Source: Dipteronia dyeriana (taxonomy: Eukaryota; Streptophyta; Magnoliopsida; Sapindales; Sapindaceae). Taken from it: a stretch of 64,000 nucleotides of DNA. The stretch is from positions 1,808,001 to 1,872,000 of the forward strand of contig CM065296.1 in assembly GCA_032871835.1 (NCBI GenBank). The letters run 5' to 3'. The notes under the pieces are model-generated. The model did not search any database. It saw nothing but the letters and a program-made list of their open reading frames with translations, and was not told the DNA's origin. Positions 11,732 to 21,071 of the stretch are shown in pieces; the stretch's first letter is position 1, and the number at the start of each line of letters is the position of its first letter. Both the position numbers and the translations under genes were made by a program.

Positions 11732-12835
11732 GGCCACGTTTGGTGCGTAGGATTGGATTGGATTGGACTATTTCATGGGATTGGATTGGACTATTTCATG
11801 GGATTGGATTGGACTATTTCATGGGATTGGAATTGATTAAGATGAGATTGGGATTATATGGGATTTGATTGGACTGGATTGGACTAAATTAATACTATAC
11901 TGTGTTTGGAGAAATATAGAACTGGATTGAATTAATACTATATTTTGTTTGGTGAAATATGAAACTGGACTAAATATAATATTTTTTTAATATAAAAAAA
12001 TATAATATAATATATATATATATAAATGAATTCTTTTTCTCTTTTTTTTTTTCTCTATTCTTTTTCTTTTCTTTTTCTCTCCAAATCTCTTGTTCTTTCT
12101 CGTCCTCTTTCTCTTTTTCTTGTTCTTTTGCTCTCTTTTTCTAGGTCTTCTCCGGATTGCAATCAACTCTTCTCCAAATCTTCTTCTCTCAACTCTTAGA
12201 TCTTCTCTTAGAATCTTTGAAAAAATCGTTGGCCTCCTTCGCTAAGGTTGCTACTTGACATCAAAGAGGCCGATGGCCTCCTCTCCTCCATCACCAAGGT
12301 TGGCGGCAACCACCATGCTCAAACAAGTGCCCATATTTTTTTTAAATAAGAAACTCTTATCTTCTCTTTCTCTCATCTCTTCCCTCCTTCGTACTCTCTT
12401 TCTCTCTTTTTCCATTAATTTTGTTTTGGTTTGCATTAAATGGATTAAGTTTGATTTGTGAAGTAATTGTGAATTTGTTTGAATTTGGGCGGCTGTGGTG
12501 GTGTTTCTAGGTTATGGGTTTTTTTCTAGATGTGGTGTCGACGGCGATGATGTTGGGTGGTGGCTGTGGCTGTGGCTGTGGACTTGAAGATCTGGGTTTG
12601 GTTTCAATTTGGGTTTGTTTGTTGAGCGATTCTAAGAAACTGATGATGAAATGGGTCGGTGAAATTAATCTCAGGACAAGTAAAGGTGGGTTAGGGGTTG
12701 GGTTTATTTAGTCCCAAAATCATGGGACTAAATTTGTTTTTGGGATTAATAATCCCAAATCCAAAATGATGCCAAACACCGGATTGGGACTAAAATTATC
12801 CGATCCTAGTCCAATCCGGTGTGCCAAACGGTGCC
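11732..12835. mobile_element. non-autonomous TIR transposon, PIF/Harbinger-like
   Basis: The left end reads GGCCACGTTTGGTGCGTAGG and the inverted right end reads GGCACCGTTTGGCACACCGG, followed on both sides by GATTGGA. TAT flanks the element on both sides (11729-11731 and 12836-12838), a 3-bp target duplication as made by PIF/Harbinger elements. Near the left end a 23-24-bp unit containing GGACTATTTCATGGGATTGG is repeated three times (about 11757-11830). No transposase is present. The CT-rich middle has short frames with no known domain. Confidence 0.65.
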
Positions 12836-13019
12836 TATAAGTTTTTGTAGGGACATGAATTTAGTCCGTTGTAAATGATAATTAATAATCTCGAAAAAAG
12901 TTGATCTTGATAAAAAGTTTTATTTTCTTTAACTCCACGCCACATGAGATTGTGATGTAACAACGTGAAGTTAATGGCTTAAGCACATACCACGGACGTA
13001 GTTAAACAAAAGTCAATGA

Positions 13020-13275
13020 TGATACTACTGGTATTGTAAGTCTTTTGATCAAAGTAACAAAAAATAGAGAAATCATTGGTTTATCTAAGAAATAAAAATC
13101 TGTGGGTATTAACTTCAACTACATAAATGACACAAAAATATAGAGGCAACGAATGATTGATAAGAAATCAGATGAACAAAAAATCTACCATTGAAAAAGT
13201 TCAAAAATATCTGTAAATCTGCAATATATACAAGAAATATCTAACAAATGATGTTTGTTACAATGTAAATAAATA
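13020..13275 (-). pseudogene. GT14 glycosyltransferase remnant (3' flank only), copy A
   Basis: The stretch matches the 3' flank of the intact gene (20680-21020), sharing blocks such as ATAAATGACACAAAA, GTGAAAAAGTTCA-like sequence and ACAAATGATGTTT. At about 13275 it joins sequence homologous to the region 5' of GT14, so the coding exons have been removed. No coding sequence remains. Confidence 0.65.
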
Positions 13276-14025
13276 AATAAATAAAACAACTCATTGTTGC
13301 GTTGGTTTTACCCCTTCCCTACATTCCTGTGAGAAGGGTTCAAGTCACATATTTCTCGCACAAATCGCAATCTATTTTTACTATGTATGTCATGCTTTTA
13401 GTGTTTAATCAAATAAACTAACTAATTTCAGTTTGTTTTCTATCATCTTTACCACCACCTATAACTCTATAACTTTTAACATATAAAAACACAAATCATT
13501 AAATGTCTAAATCGATTATGTAACTTCTAAACATAAATATTAGATAGTGCTAGCAGATTAACAACCTTAAAAGGAAAGTATTTATTATTCTTTTTTATTC
13601 AATCTAATATAATATTATTTATGTAACAAATAGTTTCTTATTACAGTAATTATATGATTGCTAACTTTAGGACAGAAGTTAACAATGCCCTAAATATCTT
13701 TAGAATTTCAGCATCAGAAATCTATATAATCAACTAAAAACTAGTACTATGCCATCTTTGACCAGATTTGACCTTGTCTTTTCTAGGATTTGCATTGTTT
13801 GTTACAATCAGAAAGGAAAAAAAAAAACTCCCAAACAATCGAGATCTTTTCACTTTCCTCCATTTTCTAGGCAACCAAACAGAAAACATAAATAAAATTA
13901 ATCACTAATTTCATTTCATATTATTAATATTCTAGGAACAAGCACCGCGAGAAAATAAAAACGCTTTTCTGGCAGATTTTGCTTTCTCGGCAGCCAAACA
14001 AACAAAAAAAAAATACCATATATAC

Positions 14026-14376
14026 TCAATCGTAACGGTCCAGGTCCTTGTTTGTCCTCGACTCGGATCCATAATTCTCCTCCACCTCCGGTTTCTCCTC
14101 CACATGAGGTTGCTCCTCCACCGGAGGATCCTCCTTGACCGGAGGTTTATTCTCCGTCGTCTTCTCGATCTCGACTTCAGCACTAGTCTCCGACTCCGCC
14201 ACAGCTTCTGCCTTCTTCGTCGATTTGGCATTCTTAACCGTAGACAGGCCAGTAGCGAACTCGGATATCAAATTCAAACCGCCAGCTTGGCGAGACACGC
14301 TCCTAGTCAAGCGCATGGACGGCGTTGTATTGGCATCTCCTTCTCCTCCTTCAGTATTTCTTTTCTTAGGCGCCAT
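14026..14376 (-). CDS. small basic/acidic protein of unknown function, copy 1
   Basis: A 116-residue frame from the ATG at 14374-14376. The in-frame region above it (to 14463) is Arg/Glu-rich and microsatellite-like, so I treat it as 5' untranslated. The start MAPKKR and the block SMRLTRSVSRQAGGL are conserved in the paralogue at 18323-18676, as is the C-terminal S-R/K-TNK-D/E motif. The first ~60 residues are basic and Ser/Thr-rich; the last ~50 are acidic with PPVEE-like repeats. No signal peptide or membrane segment is seen. A basic start plus acidic tail would suit a nuclear protein, but I do not recognise the family. A TATA-like AATAAATAGAGAG lies at about 14505 and a G-box (CACGTG) at 14712-14717. 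Both paralogues keep an open frame, which supports a real gene. Confidence 0.6.
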   Translation of the reverse strand: MAPKKRNTEGGEGDANTTPSMRLTRSVSRQAGGLNLISEFATGLSTVKNAKSTKKAEAVAESETSAEVEIEKTTENKPPVKEDPPVEEQPHVEEKPEVEENYGSESRTNKDLDRYD

Positions 14377-14499
14377 TAGTCGATCTACAGACCTCGAATC
14401 AGTATATCTTCTTCTCTCTCTCTTTTGTGTGTGTGTCTTGTACTCTTGTTTGCTCTCACGCACGCAATATGTGACTATGTGAGTGACTCTCTCTGCCTC

Positions 14500-14720
14500 A
14501 CTCTCTATTTATTTCTGTTTCTCTATCTCTGTATTTATGGAAATCTGATTTACTTTCCTTTTATTTTCCCGCGCTTAGGTTAATTTTTTTTTGAACGGAC
14601 GGTGTGGATCGAATTGGTTTGGAGGTTTTTGAGAGATTGATAGGATCGTGGCCGTTGATATGTGCAAAAGAAAGAAACGCGCTTTTCAGTCCAGAATCTG
14701 GATTAGGCTGCCACGTGGGC
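14500..14720 (-). promoter_or_regulatory. promoter region of small gene copy 1, with G-box
   Basis: Blocks shared with the copy-2 promoter are AATAAATAGAGAG (TATA-like), GGACGGTGTGGATC, GAGATTGATAGGATCGTGGC and TCTGGATTAGGCTGCCACG. CACGTG at 14712-14717 is a perfect G-box. Position and orientation match transcription of the small gene. Confidence 0.5.
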
Positions 14721-14846
14721 ACAACCTTCTCATCTATTTTTCCTTTTATTCAACTCTTCATTAATTTGTTCCATCTCTTGTAAGTTCTGAATTTTGACAG
14801 ATATAACTCATATTTCTGGAGAGGTTTTCCTCTTTGGGCGCCTCCA

Positions 14847-14849
<3 letters not shown>

Positions 14850-14877
<28 letters not shown>

Positions 14878-14878
14878 T
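14850..14878. repeat. poly(T) run
   Basis: Nearly 30 consecutive T bases close to the boundary between copies A and B. It could be the tail of an inserted retroposed sequence, but no body is recognised. Confidence 0.6.
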
Positions 14879-15577
14879 GATAAATAGAAAACATATAAGT
14901 GATTTTAGTTTATCGTAAATGATAATCGATAACTCCCATAAAGAGTATCCAATATTTATGAGTCGTTAAATCTACATCGCCCTATGACAAAAGATTATTA
15001 AATGATCAATTAATATACACATACTACAGATATAGTTAAACAGAAGCCATTCGTTTATAGAGACATGATTTTAGTTTGTCGTAAATAATAATTAATGATC
15101 CGGAGAAAGAATTTTTTTTTATATTTATGAGTTTATTAACTCTGCACCACATTACTTGAGATTATTATGTAATTGATTACACACGTCACTGCATGAAATT
15201 AATGGTCTAAACTCATTGCGTGATTTGTAAGTCATTGAATCAACTTAAATAATAAAAACATGAGAAATCATTCGTTTATATAAGAAACCAAAATTCATGG
15301 ACATAAATGACACAAAATATGGAGGCAAAGAATAGTTGAATACAAGAGGAAGCGGCGATAGGAAACCAGGCTGAACGCCGACAGCTTCCCCAAATCAAGC
15401 AATCTCTACCACTGTGCTGCTTACAATGATGAACAAACAATCTAACAGTGAAAAAGTTCACAGAATCTGTAATTCTGCTATTTTACATTCTGGCAATATA
15501 TATACCAGAGCTGAGTTGAGAAATCAGCTGACAAATGGTGTTGGATCCGACCCAAAAAATTATTGTAAACCTAAGAT

Positions 15578-17100
15578 GCCTAAACTGTTGTATAATTGGA
15601 GAAAAGGTCGAGCAATCTATCTAAAGTCTTGGGATAAAGCTTTCTCACAAGTAAATAACAGGGTGAATTCATTCATTCCACAAGCAACTCCATTGTCACT
15701 TTCTTCTGCAATGGCGATTGAATATAAATGATACTTTTAGATATTTCCCAAATAACATCAAATATTCATATTCAAGAAGTAGGGTTTTATATATATATAT
15801 AACCATTTTGTTGCTGGTAACATGCATGCTATAGCGATACAAGTATAACTTTTTTACCAAGTATATAAAGTGTGATACATACTACATGCTATGTATCACA
15901 CTTCATGTACTTGATAACAAAGTTATACTTGTAGCCCGAAAGTAACATCTTGTGCCCTATAGGCTTTCGGATGCCACTTTCCTTCAGACCAATTAATCAA
16001 CACATGTCACTGACAAAATTTGCAATCCCGCCTAGATCAATCATTTGAACAACACAAATGATCGCAAAGTTGGTATCAACGGAAATGACAAGCTTTAAAA
16101 GTTGGGTTTCATCCAAAAAGATAACAGAGTTTGAGGTACTAACAAGATATAGATAGTGTTTGCAAGTAGAGCTCGTTAGTATACCAAAACTGCGTCCATC
16201 CATATTTGGCTGACAAAGTAAAACACATTAAGATCAAGATGCATGTAAGCTTCAATGTTTGCTAACCACCTTCAAAACATGAATTTTTCATGGCAAATAG
16301 AATACACATCAAATCCCAATACATCAAAGCAAGTAACTTAATGAGAAAACTATTTGTTCAGTTTAAAACAACAAATAAAATTCGGTATTGAGCTTCTATA
16401 ATCAGTATTGAGTGAAAAGTTCATACGAATAGTTGTGGCGATCAATTTAAGTGTTTTAAGGGTTATTTCTAATTTAATATAACAAGCATAATGAAACCAG
16501 AAACGTGCCAACCATGACCTTCAATAAAAGATCAAATTATACAAATGACCAGAAGAAGCAAAAACCAAATTATGATATTGCCTTACAGTAAAGCTTGAAT
16601 TTTGTGTAGTATAGATTGCCAATTACAGCATGGTGCAGCTTCATGGAAAACCACCGGAATACAAACATGATATAACATGTTAGACAAAATTCATTTGTCT
16701 TTACAACAAATATATTTGATACCCCAAAACTTGAATCCAGTAAGATATTCGCAACACAATAACATACATAATTGCATTAAAACATCATCAGAAAGAAAGT
16801 AGAAGACATCCTTCAATTAAAAAAAACAATGGAACATATGTATTTGTCTCCAAAAATATTATTGGAAGAAATCTCCATTATTAAGGTTGGGCATGCACAG
16901 AACAAAAGATCAACATGATCCGTAATATGGTCCAGAATCATTCCTAAACATAGGCACCGAGCAGAAGATTGTAACCAAAGAAACCATCACAATAATCCAT
17001 ATTGTCCTATTTAAATGTGATCGTTGTAGAGATCCACACATGATTAGAAGATACCTTATGCCCAGCTGCTACTGCACGAGCTGTTTTCATTTAGGAATAT
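15578..17100 (-). pseudogene. GT14 glycosyltransferase pseudogene, copy B
   Basis: Exon-by-exon homology to the intact gene at 21072-25548. The last exon is at about 15578-15705 with its TTGCAG acceptor kept, but shifted out of frame after KKVT. A piece of the next exon follows at about 15800-15825, the HVDW exon relic at about 15935-16035 with a stop after FVSDMC, the PNMDGR exon at about 16140-16205 and the WFSMK exon at about 16565-16650. The sequence then jumps at about 16941 directly into the 5' end of the first exon (to about 17090), removing the middle exons. The first-exon relic shifts frame after MKTARA. An inverted repeat (15836-15934) is inserted among the last exons. No native GT14 promoter is present. 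Not translatable. Confidence 0.85.
15836..15934. mobile_element. small foldback element (hairpin) inserted in the GT14 pseudogene
   Basis: Two arms of about 45 bp (15836-15881 and 15890-15934) are almost perfect inverted repeats sharing ACAAGTATAACTT and AAGTGTGATACATA, separated by about 8 bp. The homologous place in the intact copy (about 21310-21430) lacks it. It is the size of a MITE, or of a small-RNA hairpin precursor. Confidence 0.7.
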
Positions 17101-17620
17101 GTCATAGCAGCAGATCAGAATACATCTTTCAATTTCTCTAATATACAACTAGACCACTTAAGTAAGAAATGAGAAAAGAACATTATATTACCAACCAGCA
17201 ACTGCTAGCACCGACCAAAAAGAATCTGAAAAGTGCAAGACTCAAAACAAATATACCAGAGTGATCAGAGTATGTGATTGCACTAAACCCTGTATGTTCC
17301 TTTATAACGTAGGGAATCATCCTCTGTTTTAAAAAAATATGAGAAGAAATCCACTTAACTGGCTCATGTGAATTACAATTGGTCCTATCATGACACTGCC
17401 AGAAGTCCAATAATGAATCTCAGACTATCGGACATTCGGACCACAAAGCTAGCAGGGAACAGGGATGCTACTTATTTTTAAGACATTGAGCTAGGGCAAG
17501 TTCCATGTGAATCGTTAAACTCTTTCTTTCTGTAGGACATGCGATCCATTAGTGTTTTAATGTTATTTACCTTGTACAAATTTGCAAACCAATGTTTCAT
17601 AGGATTCTTTCAACGAGAAG
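17101..17620. repeat. GT14 upstream block, copy B
   Basis: This ~500-bp block is homologous to 25557-26095 and 26097-26530 in copy C. Shared landmarks are CACTAAACCCTGT, AGGGAATCATCCTCTG, GCTAGCAGGGA and TATTTACCTTGTA. It is non-coding here. Confidence 0.7.
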
Positions 17621-18160
17621 GGTTCGAGTCACATCTGCTCATTAAAATGCAATTGGAAACCCCTCCCCTTATACGGGAATAGCTATCAAATATTCAAATA
17701 GCTAGTTGGCCATGCTTGTAGTGTTTAATCAAATAAACTAACTAATTCCCGTTAATTTTCTATTCCCATTGCCATCAACTATAACTTTTAACATATAAAT
17801 AAAAATCATTGAACTAAAATACAAGGATAATCCAAGTATGAAACTTCTGCAAATAAATGTTTTTAGGATTTCAGCATCAGAAATCTACAATCAACATAAT
17901 CAACTAAAAACTAGTACTAGCTAAGCTATCTTTGACCAGATTCGCCCTTCTCTTGAAGGAACTGCATTGTTTGCTAAAATCAAACAAACACTCGAGATTA
18001 AAGCGACTACTAGTTATTATTTGGTCCAGATTGTTAATGTTTCTCCATTCAGTCCAAAACCCCCAAACACTCGAGATCTTCTGAGTATTTCACATTTTCA
18101 CTTTCCTCAATTTTCTAGGTAACCAAACAGAAACCATAAAGCAAAAAAAAAAAAACAATT
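17621..18160. repeat. downstream flank of small gene copy 2, shared by all three copies
   Basis: Homologous to about 13300-13870 (copy A) and 26640-26957 (copy C), with TTTAATCAAATAAACTAACTAATT and CAACTAAAAACTAGTACT in common. No gene is seen. Confidence 0.7.
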
Positions 18161-18322
18161 ATTTGTTCATTTTATTAATATTGCTCTCCGATTTCAACGT
18201 CAAGGAAAAAGCACCACAAGAACAAAAAAACAAAAAAAAAACGCTTTTCCTTCGAGGCTTCGAATTTTGCTCTATTTGTTTTTTCTCTGCAACAAAACAA
18301 AATAAAAAGAATTTACCATTGC

Positions 18323-18676
18323 TCAATCACAACGTTCCTTGTTTGTCTTCGACCCAGCGCCATCAGTCTCTTCCACTTCAGCTTCCCTCACTACTTCAGG
18401 TTCCTCCTTCACTACCTCAGCTTCCTCCTGCACCACCTCAGCTTCCTCCTCCTTCAACACAGGCTCCTCCTCGGTGGTCTTCTCGACGTCGTCAGAGCCG
18501 GTCTTCACCTGAGATTTCGTTGATCTGGCCTTCGTAACAGGTGACCGGGCCATGACCAACTCGGAGACAGAGTTTAAGCCTCCAGCTCGGCGACTCGCGC
18601 TCCTCGTAACTCTCATAGACGGCGGTGTATCGGTCTTGGCTGCAGCAGCCTCAGACTTCCTCTTCCTTGGAGCCAT
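18323..18676 (-). CDS. small basic/acidic protein of unknown function, copy 2
   Basis: A 117-residue frame from the ATG at 18674-18676, paralogous to 14026-14376. It opens with MAPRKRKSEAAAAK, keeps SMRVTRSASRRAGGL and ends in SKTNKERCD. The acidic tail consists of about four repeats of an EEAEVV-like unit, encoded by an imperfect ~24-bp DNA repeat (about 18385-18460), so tail length may vary by replication slippage. An upstream in-frame ATG (18764) would add a Ser/Glu- and Arg-rich stretch encoded by CT repeats; I prefer the internal ATG because it matches the paralogue. Function is unknown; a nuclear role is only a guess from its charge pattern. Confidence 0.6.
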   Translation of the reverse strand: MAPRKRKSEAAAAKTDTPPSMRVTRSASRRAGGLNSVSELVMARSPVTKARSTKSQVKTGSDDVEKTTEEEPVLKEEEAEVVQEEAEVVKEEPEVVREAEVEETDGAGSKTNKERCD

Positions 18677-18789
18677 TTGACTAGAGAGTTTGAGTTCAAT
18701 TCTGTATTTCCTCTCTCTCTCTCTCTTGTTGTGGTCTTGTTCGCTCTCGCTCTCGCTCTCGCTCACGCAAAATGTGATGCGAGACTCTC

Positions 18790-19060
18790 TCTGTCCAACT
18801 CTCTATTTATTCAAGTCTCTCTGCAGTCTATATATACATATGGAATCTGATTTTTTTGTGGAATCTACTTTCCTTTTATTTTCAGGTTTATTTTTTTTGA
18901 ATGGACGGTGTGGATCAATTTTGTGAGGTGTTGTTGAGAGATTGATAGGATCGTGGCCGTTGATATGTGCCAAGGAAAAAACTGTGCCACGTCAGATAAT
19001 GCCCCCCAGTGTTGAGGTAGAAATCTGGATTAGGCTGCCACGCTGGCACAAATTTCACAG
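18790..19060 (-). promoter_or_regulatory. promoter region of small gene copy 2
   Basis: Shares GAATAAATAGAGAG, GGACGGTGTGGATC, GATTGATAGGATCGTGGCC and GGATTAGGCTGCCACG with copy 1. It also has a TATATATAG (about 18830) that copy 1 lacks. The G-box of copy 1 is altered to CACGCT here (19039-19044). A different ACGT motif, GCCACGTCA, occurs at 18986-18994 in a stretch absent from copy 1. Confidence 0.5.
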
Positions 19061-19307
19061 CCTCCTGCAAGTCTATTTTTCCTTTTGATGAACCGTTGAA
19101 TTGTTTGTTTTAAATTGTTTATCTCCGTGTTGATAGGGGAGATGCATGATTTTTATTTGTCGTAAATAATAATTAATATCTTAATAAAGAGTTTTCAATA
19201 TTTATTAGTTATTAAATCTGTACCGTCAAGTGATGAGAAATTAGTATATGATCGATGGACGTAATTATACAATATTTACCGGTGATGCTAGTCCTCTTTC
19301 TATAAGA

Positions 19308-19477
19308 GTAATACTATATATCACAACTAGAATTACAATACTTTTATCACAACACATGTGTCAGTTGATGTATAAATTAGTAAGTGGATATATCTACAAT
19401 CTATTTATCTACTTACCGATTGACACATCAGCTGCCACATGAAAGTGTTGTGATTCTAGTTGTAATATCTATCATTA
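19308..19477. mobile_element. MITE with imperfect inverted repeats
   Basis: The left end GTAATACTATATATCACAAC and the inverted right end GTAATGATAGATATTACAAC both continue into TAGAAT.ACAA.AC and, further in, TGTGTCAG/TGTGGCAG. The element is about 170 bp with no coding capacity. Confidence 0.65.
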
Positions 19478-19590
19478 CTATTTCTAAAATACATCAACCT
19501 CATATAAGTTTTAGTAGAAAATTTTAATTTGTTTATCTTTTGTAAGATTAAGTTTTGTCCAAACATAAATTTAGTTTGCCGTAAATTAAA

Positions 19591-20538
19591 GAGGAAATAG
19601 GGGTATAAGCACCTTTTCAATTTTGGTTTGTGAAACTAGCACCACTTTAATTACTCTTGTTATATTAGCACTAAAATATATGGGGGACTAAAATACCCTC
19701 ATTTATTTTTTTCTTCTATTTTGCATTTTTAATTTCTCTATTTTTCTCTTTCCTTTTCCTTCTCATTTCACAACTTACATAAACTTCTCTCTGATTTTTT
19801 TTCTGTTTTAATTCGTTCTAATTTCGTTGGTAAAATTCGAGACCAAAATCAGAGTCCACCCAAGTTTTCTTTTGTATTTTTTTCTCTCGCAAATTCGAGA
19901 CTTATTAGGTAAAATTCGAGACTTATTTTATAAATTCGGGACTTATTAAGATAAATTCGAGACTTATTGGTAAAATTCGAGACTTATTTAAAAAAAAAAT
20001 CGGGACTTACCGGGCAAAAATCGATTTTTTTTTTTTTGCTTTCTTCTTCCTCACGACATGTAAAAGACCATCAATGGTGAAATTGACTATACGACAACGG
20101 CACTGATTGACTCCGAAATTAGTCAGATCTAGAAGATTGGACGACGTTGAGTTCATTGGCACCATCGGTTTCGTCGGATTCACGACGGATCGTCACAGAT
20201 TTGATGATGAAAGTTTGGAGACGATTCGGGTTTGACTTCGTTTCTCTCTCCACACAACTCGAAACTCAAAACGGATACTTTGGTTACAACGGGTGGTGCA
20301 CGACAGACGTTTTACCGGTGGTTTTGTCGATCAACTCACCGGTGATGATATCAACAGTGGAGCTCGAGCTCCATCAATGGAGATTTTGAGAAAAAAAGAC
20401 TGGTTAGAGAAAACCGTAGAAGAGGGAGGGTATTTTTGTCCCAATCCCATTTTTAGTGCTATTTAAACTAGAGTTATTAAAGAGGTGGTAATTGCACAAA
20501 TCAATCCCAAAAAAATGCTATATAATTTTTCATCCCTC
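19591..20538. mobile_element. non-autonomous MULE-like element with long imperfect TIRs
   Basis: The ends are imperfect inverted repeats of roughly 100 bp, sharing TTTAAT.ACTCT, TAGCACTAAAA and AAAATACCCTC. Inside are tandem copies of a ~25-bp unit containing AAATTCGAGACTTATT (about 19895-20020) and a GC-richer stretch with an 80-codon frame (20147-20389) of no known family. The target duplication is unclear because both flanks are AATTAAA-rich. The architecture parallels the element at 37470-38377. Confidence 0.6.
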
Positions 20539-20579
20539 AATTAAATTACGACCACCCAGATAAAGAGCTTTCGATACTT

Positions 20580-21071
20580 ACAAGTTTACAATGTGACATT
20601 AAGTATGAAGTTAATTGCCTAAGCGCATACTACAGAAATAGTTAAATAGAAAGTCATTGGTGAATGGTGATACATAAATGAACTGTATTGTAAGTCTTCA
20701 AATCGAATCGGTGTAAATCATCAAAAACCTTAAAAATTATCCGTTTATATAAGAAACCAAAATTTGTTAGGGTATTAAACTTCAACTATATAAATGACAC
20801 AAAATATGGAGGCAAAGAATGGCTGATTCCAAGAGGAAACAGCAATAAGAAACCGGGTTGAAAGCCCGAAGCCTCCCCAAATCATGCAATCTCTATCACC
20901 GAGCTGCTTACAGTTACAATAAAGAACAAACAATCTACCGGTGAAAAAGTTCACAAAATCTGTAATTCTGCTACTTTACATTCTAGCAATATATACCAGA
21001 GCTGAGCTGAAAAATCGGCTGACAAATGATGTTTAATCCGAGCCAAAAAAATTAACGTTAACTAAAGATGC
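20580..21071 (-). other. 3' flank and 3' UTR of the GT14 gene
   Basis: Sequence immediately downstream of the GT14 stop. It is repeated at about 13020-13275 (copy A) and 15180-15577 (copy B) with landmarks such as ATATAAGAAACCAAAATT and GGAGGCAAAGAAT. It marks the left part of each duplicated unit. Confidence 0.55.

Larger units (their letters stand above)
12836..14880. repeat. segmental copy A of the GT14/small-gene unit
   Basis: From left to right: a boundary repeat (about 12845-12900), 3'-flank and last-exon-proximal sequence of GT14 (about 12950-13275), then the flank that in copy C lies upstream of GT14 (from about 13300), then the small gene with its promoter (14026-14720). Nearly all of GT14 is missing. 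Copies B (about 15060-19150) and C (about 20545-26957) share these blocks in the same order and orientation. Confidence 0.75.

Noticed and set aside
14104..14482. Plus-strand frames over small gene 1
   Set aside because: They are antisense to a conserved minus-strand frame and have no counterpart over small gene 2.
18163..18537. Plus-strand Pro/Leu-rich frame over small gene 2
   Set aside because: It is the antisense reading of the Glu/Val repeat tail.
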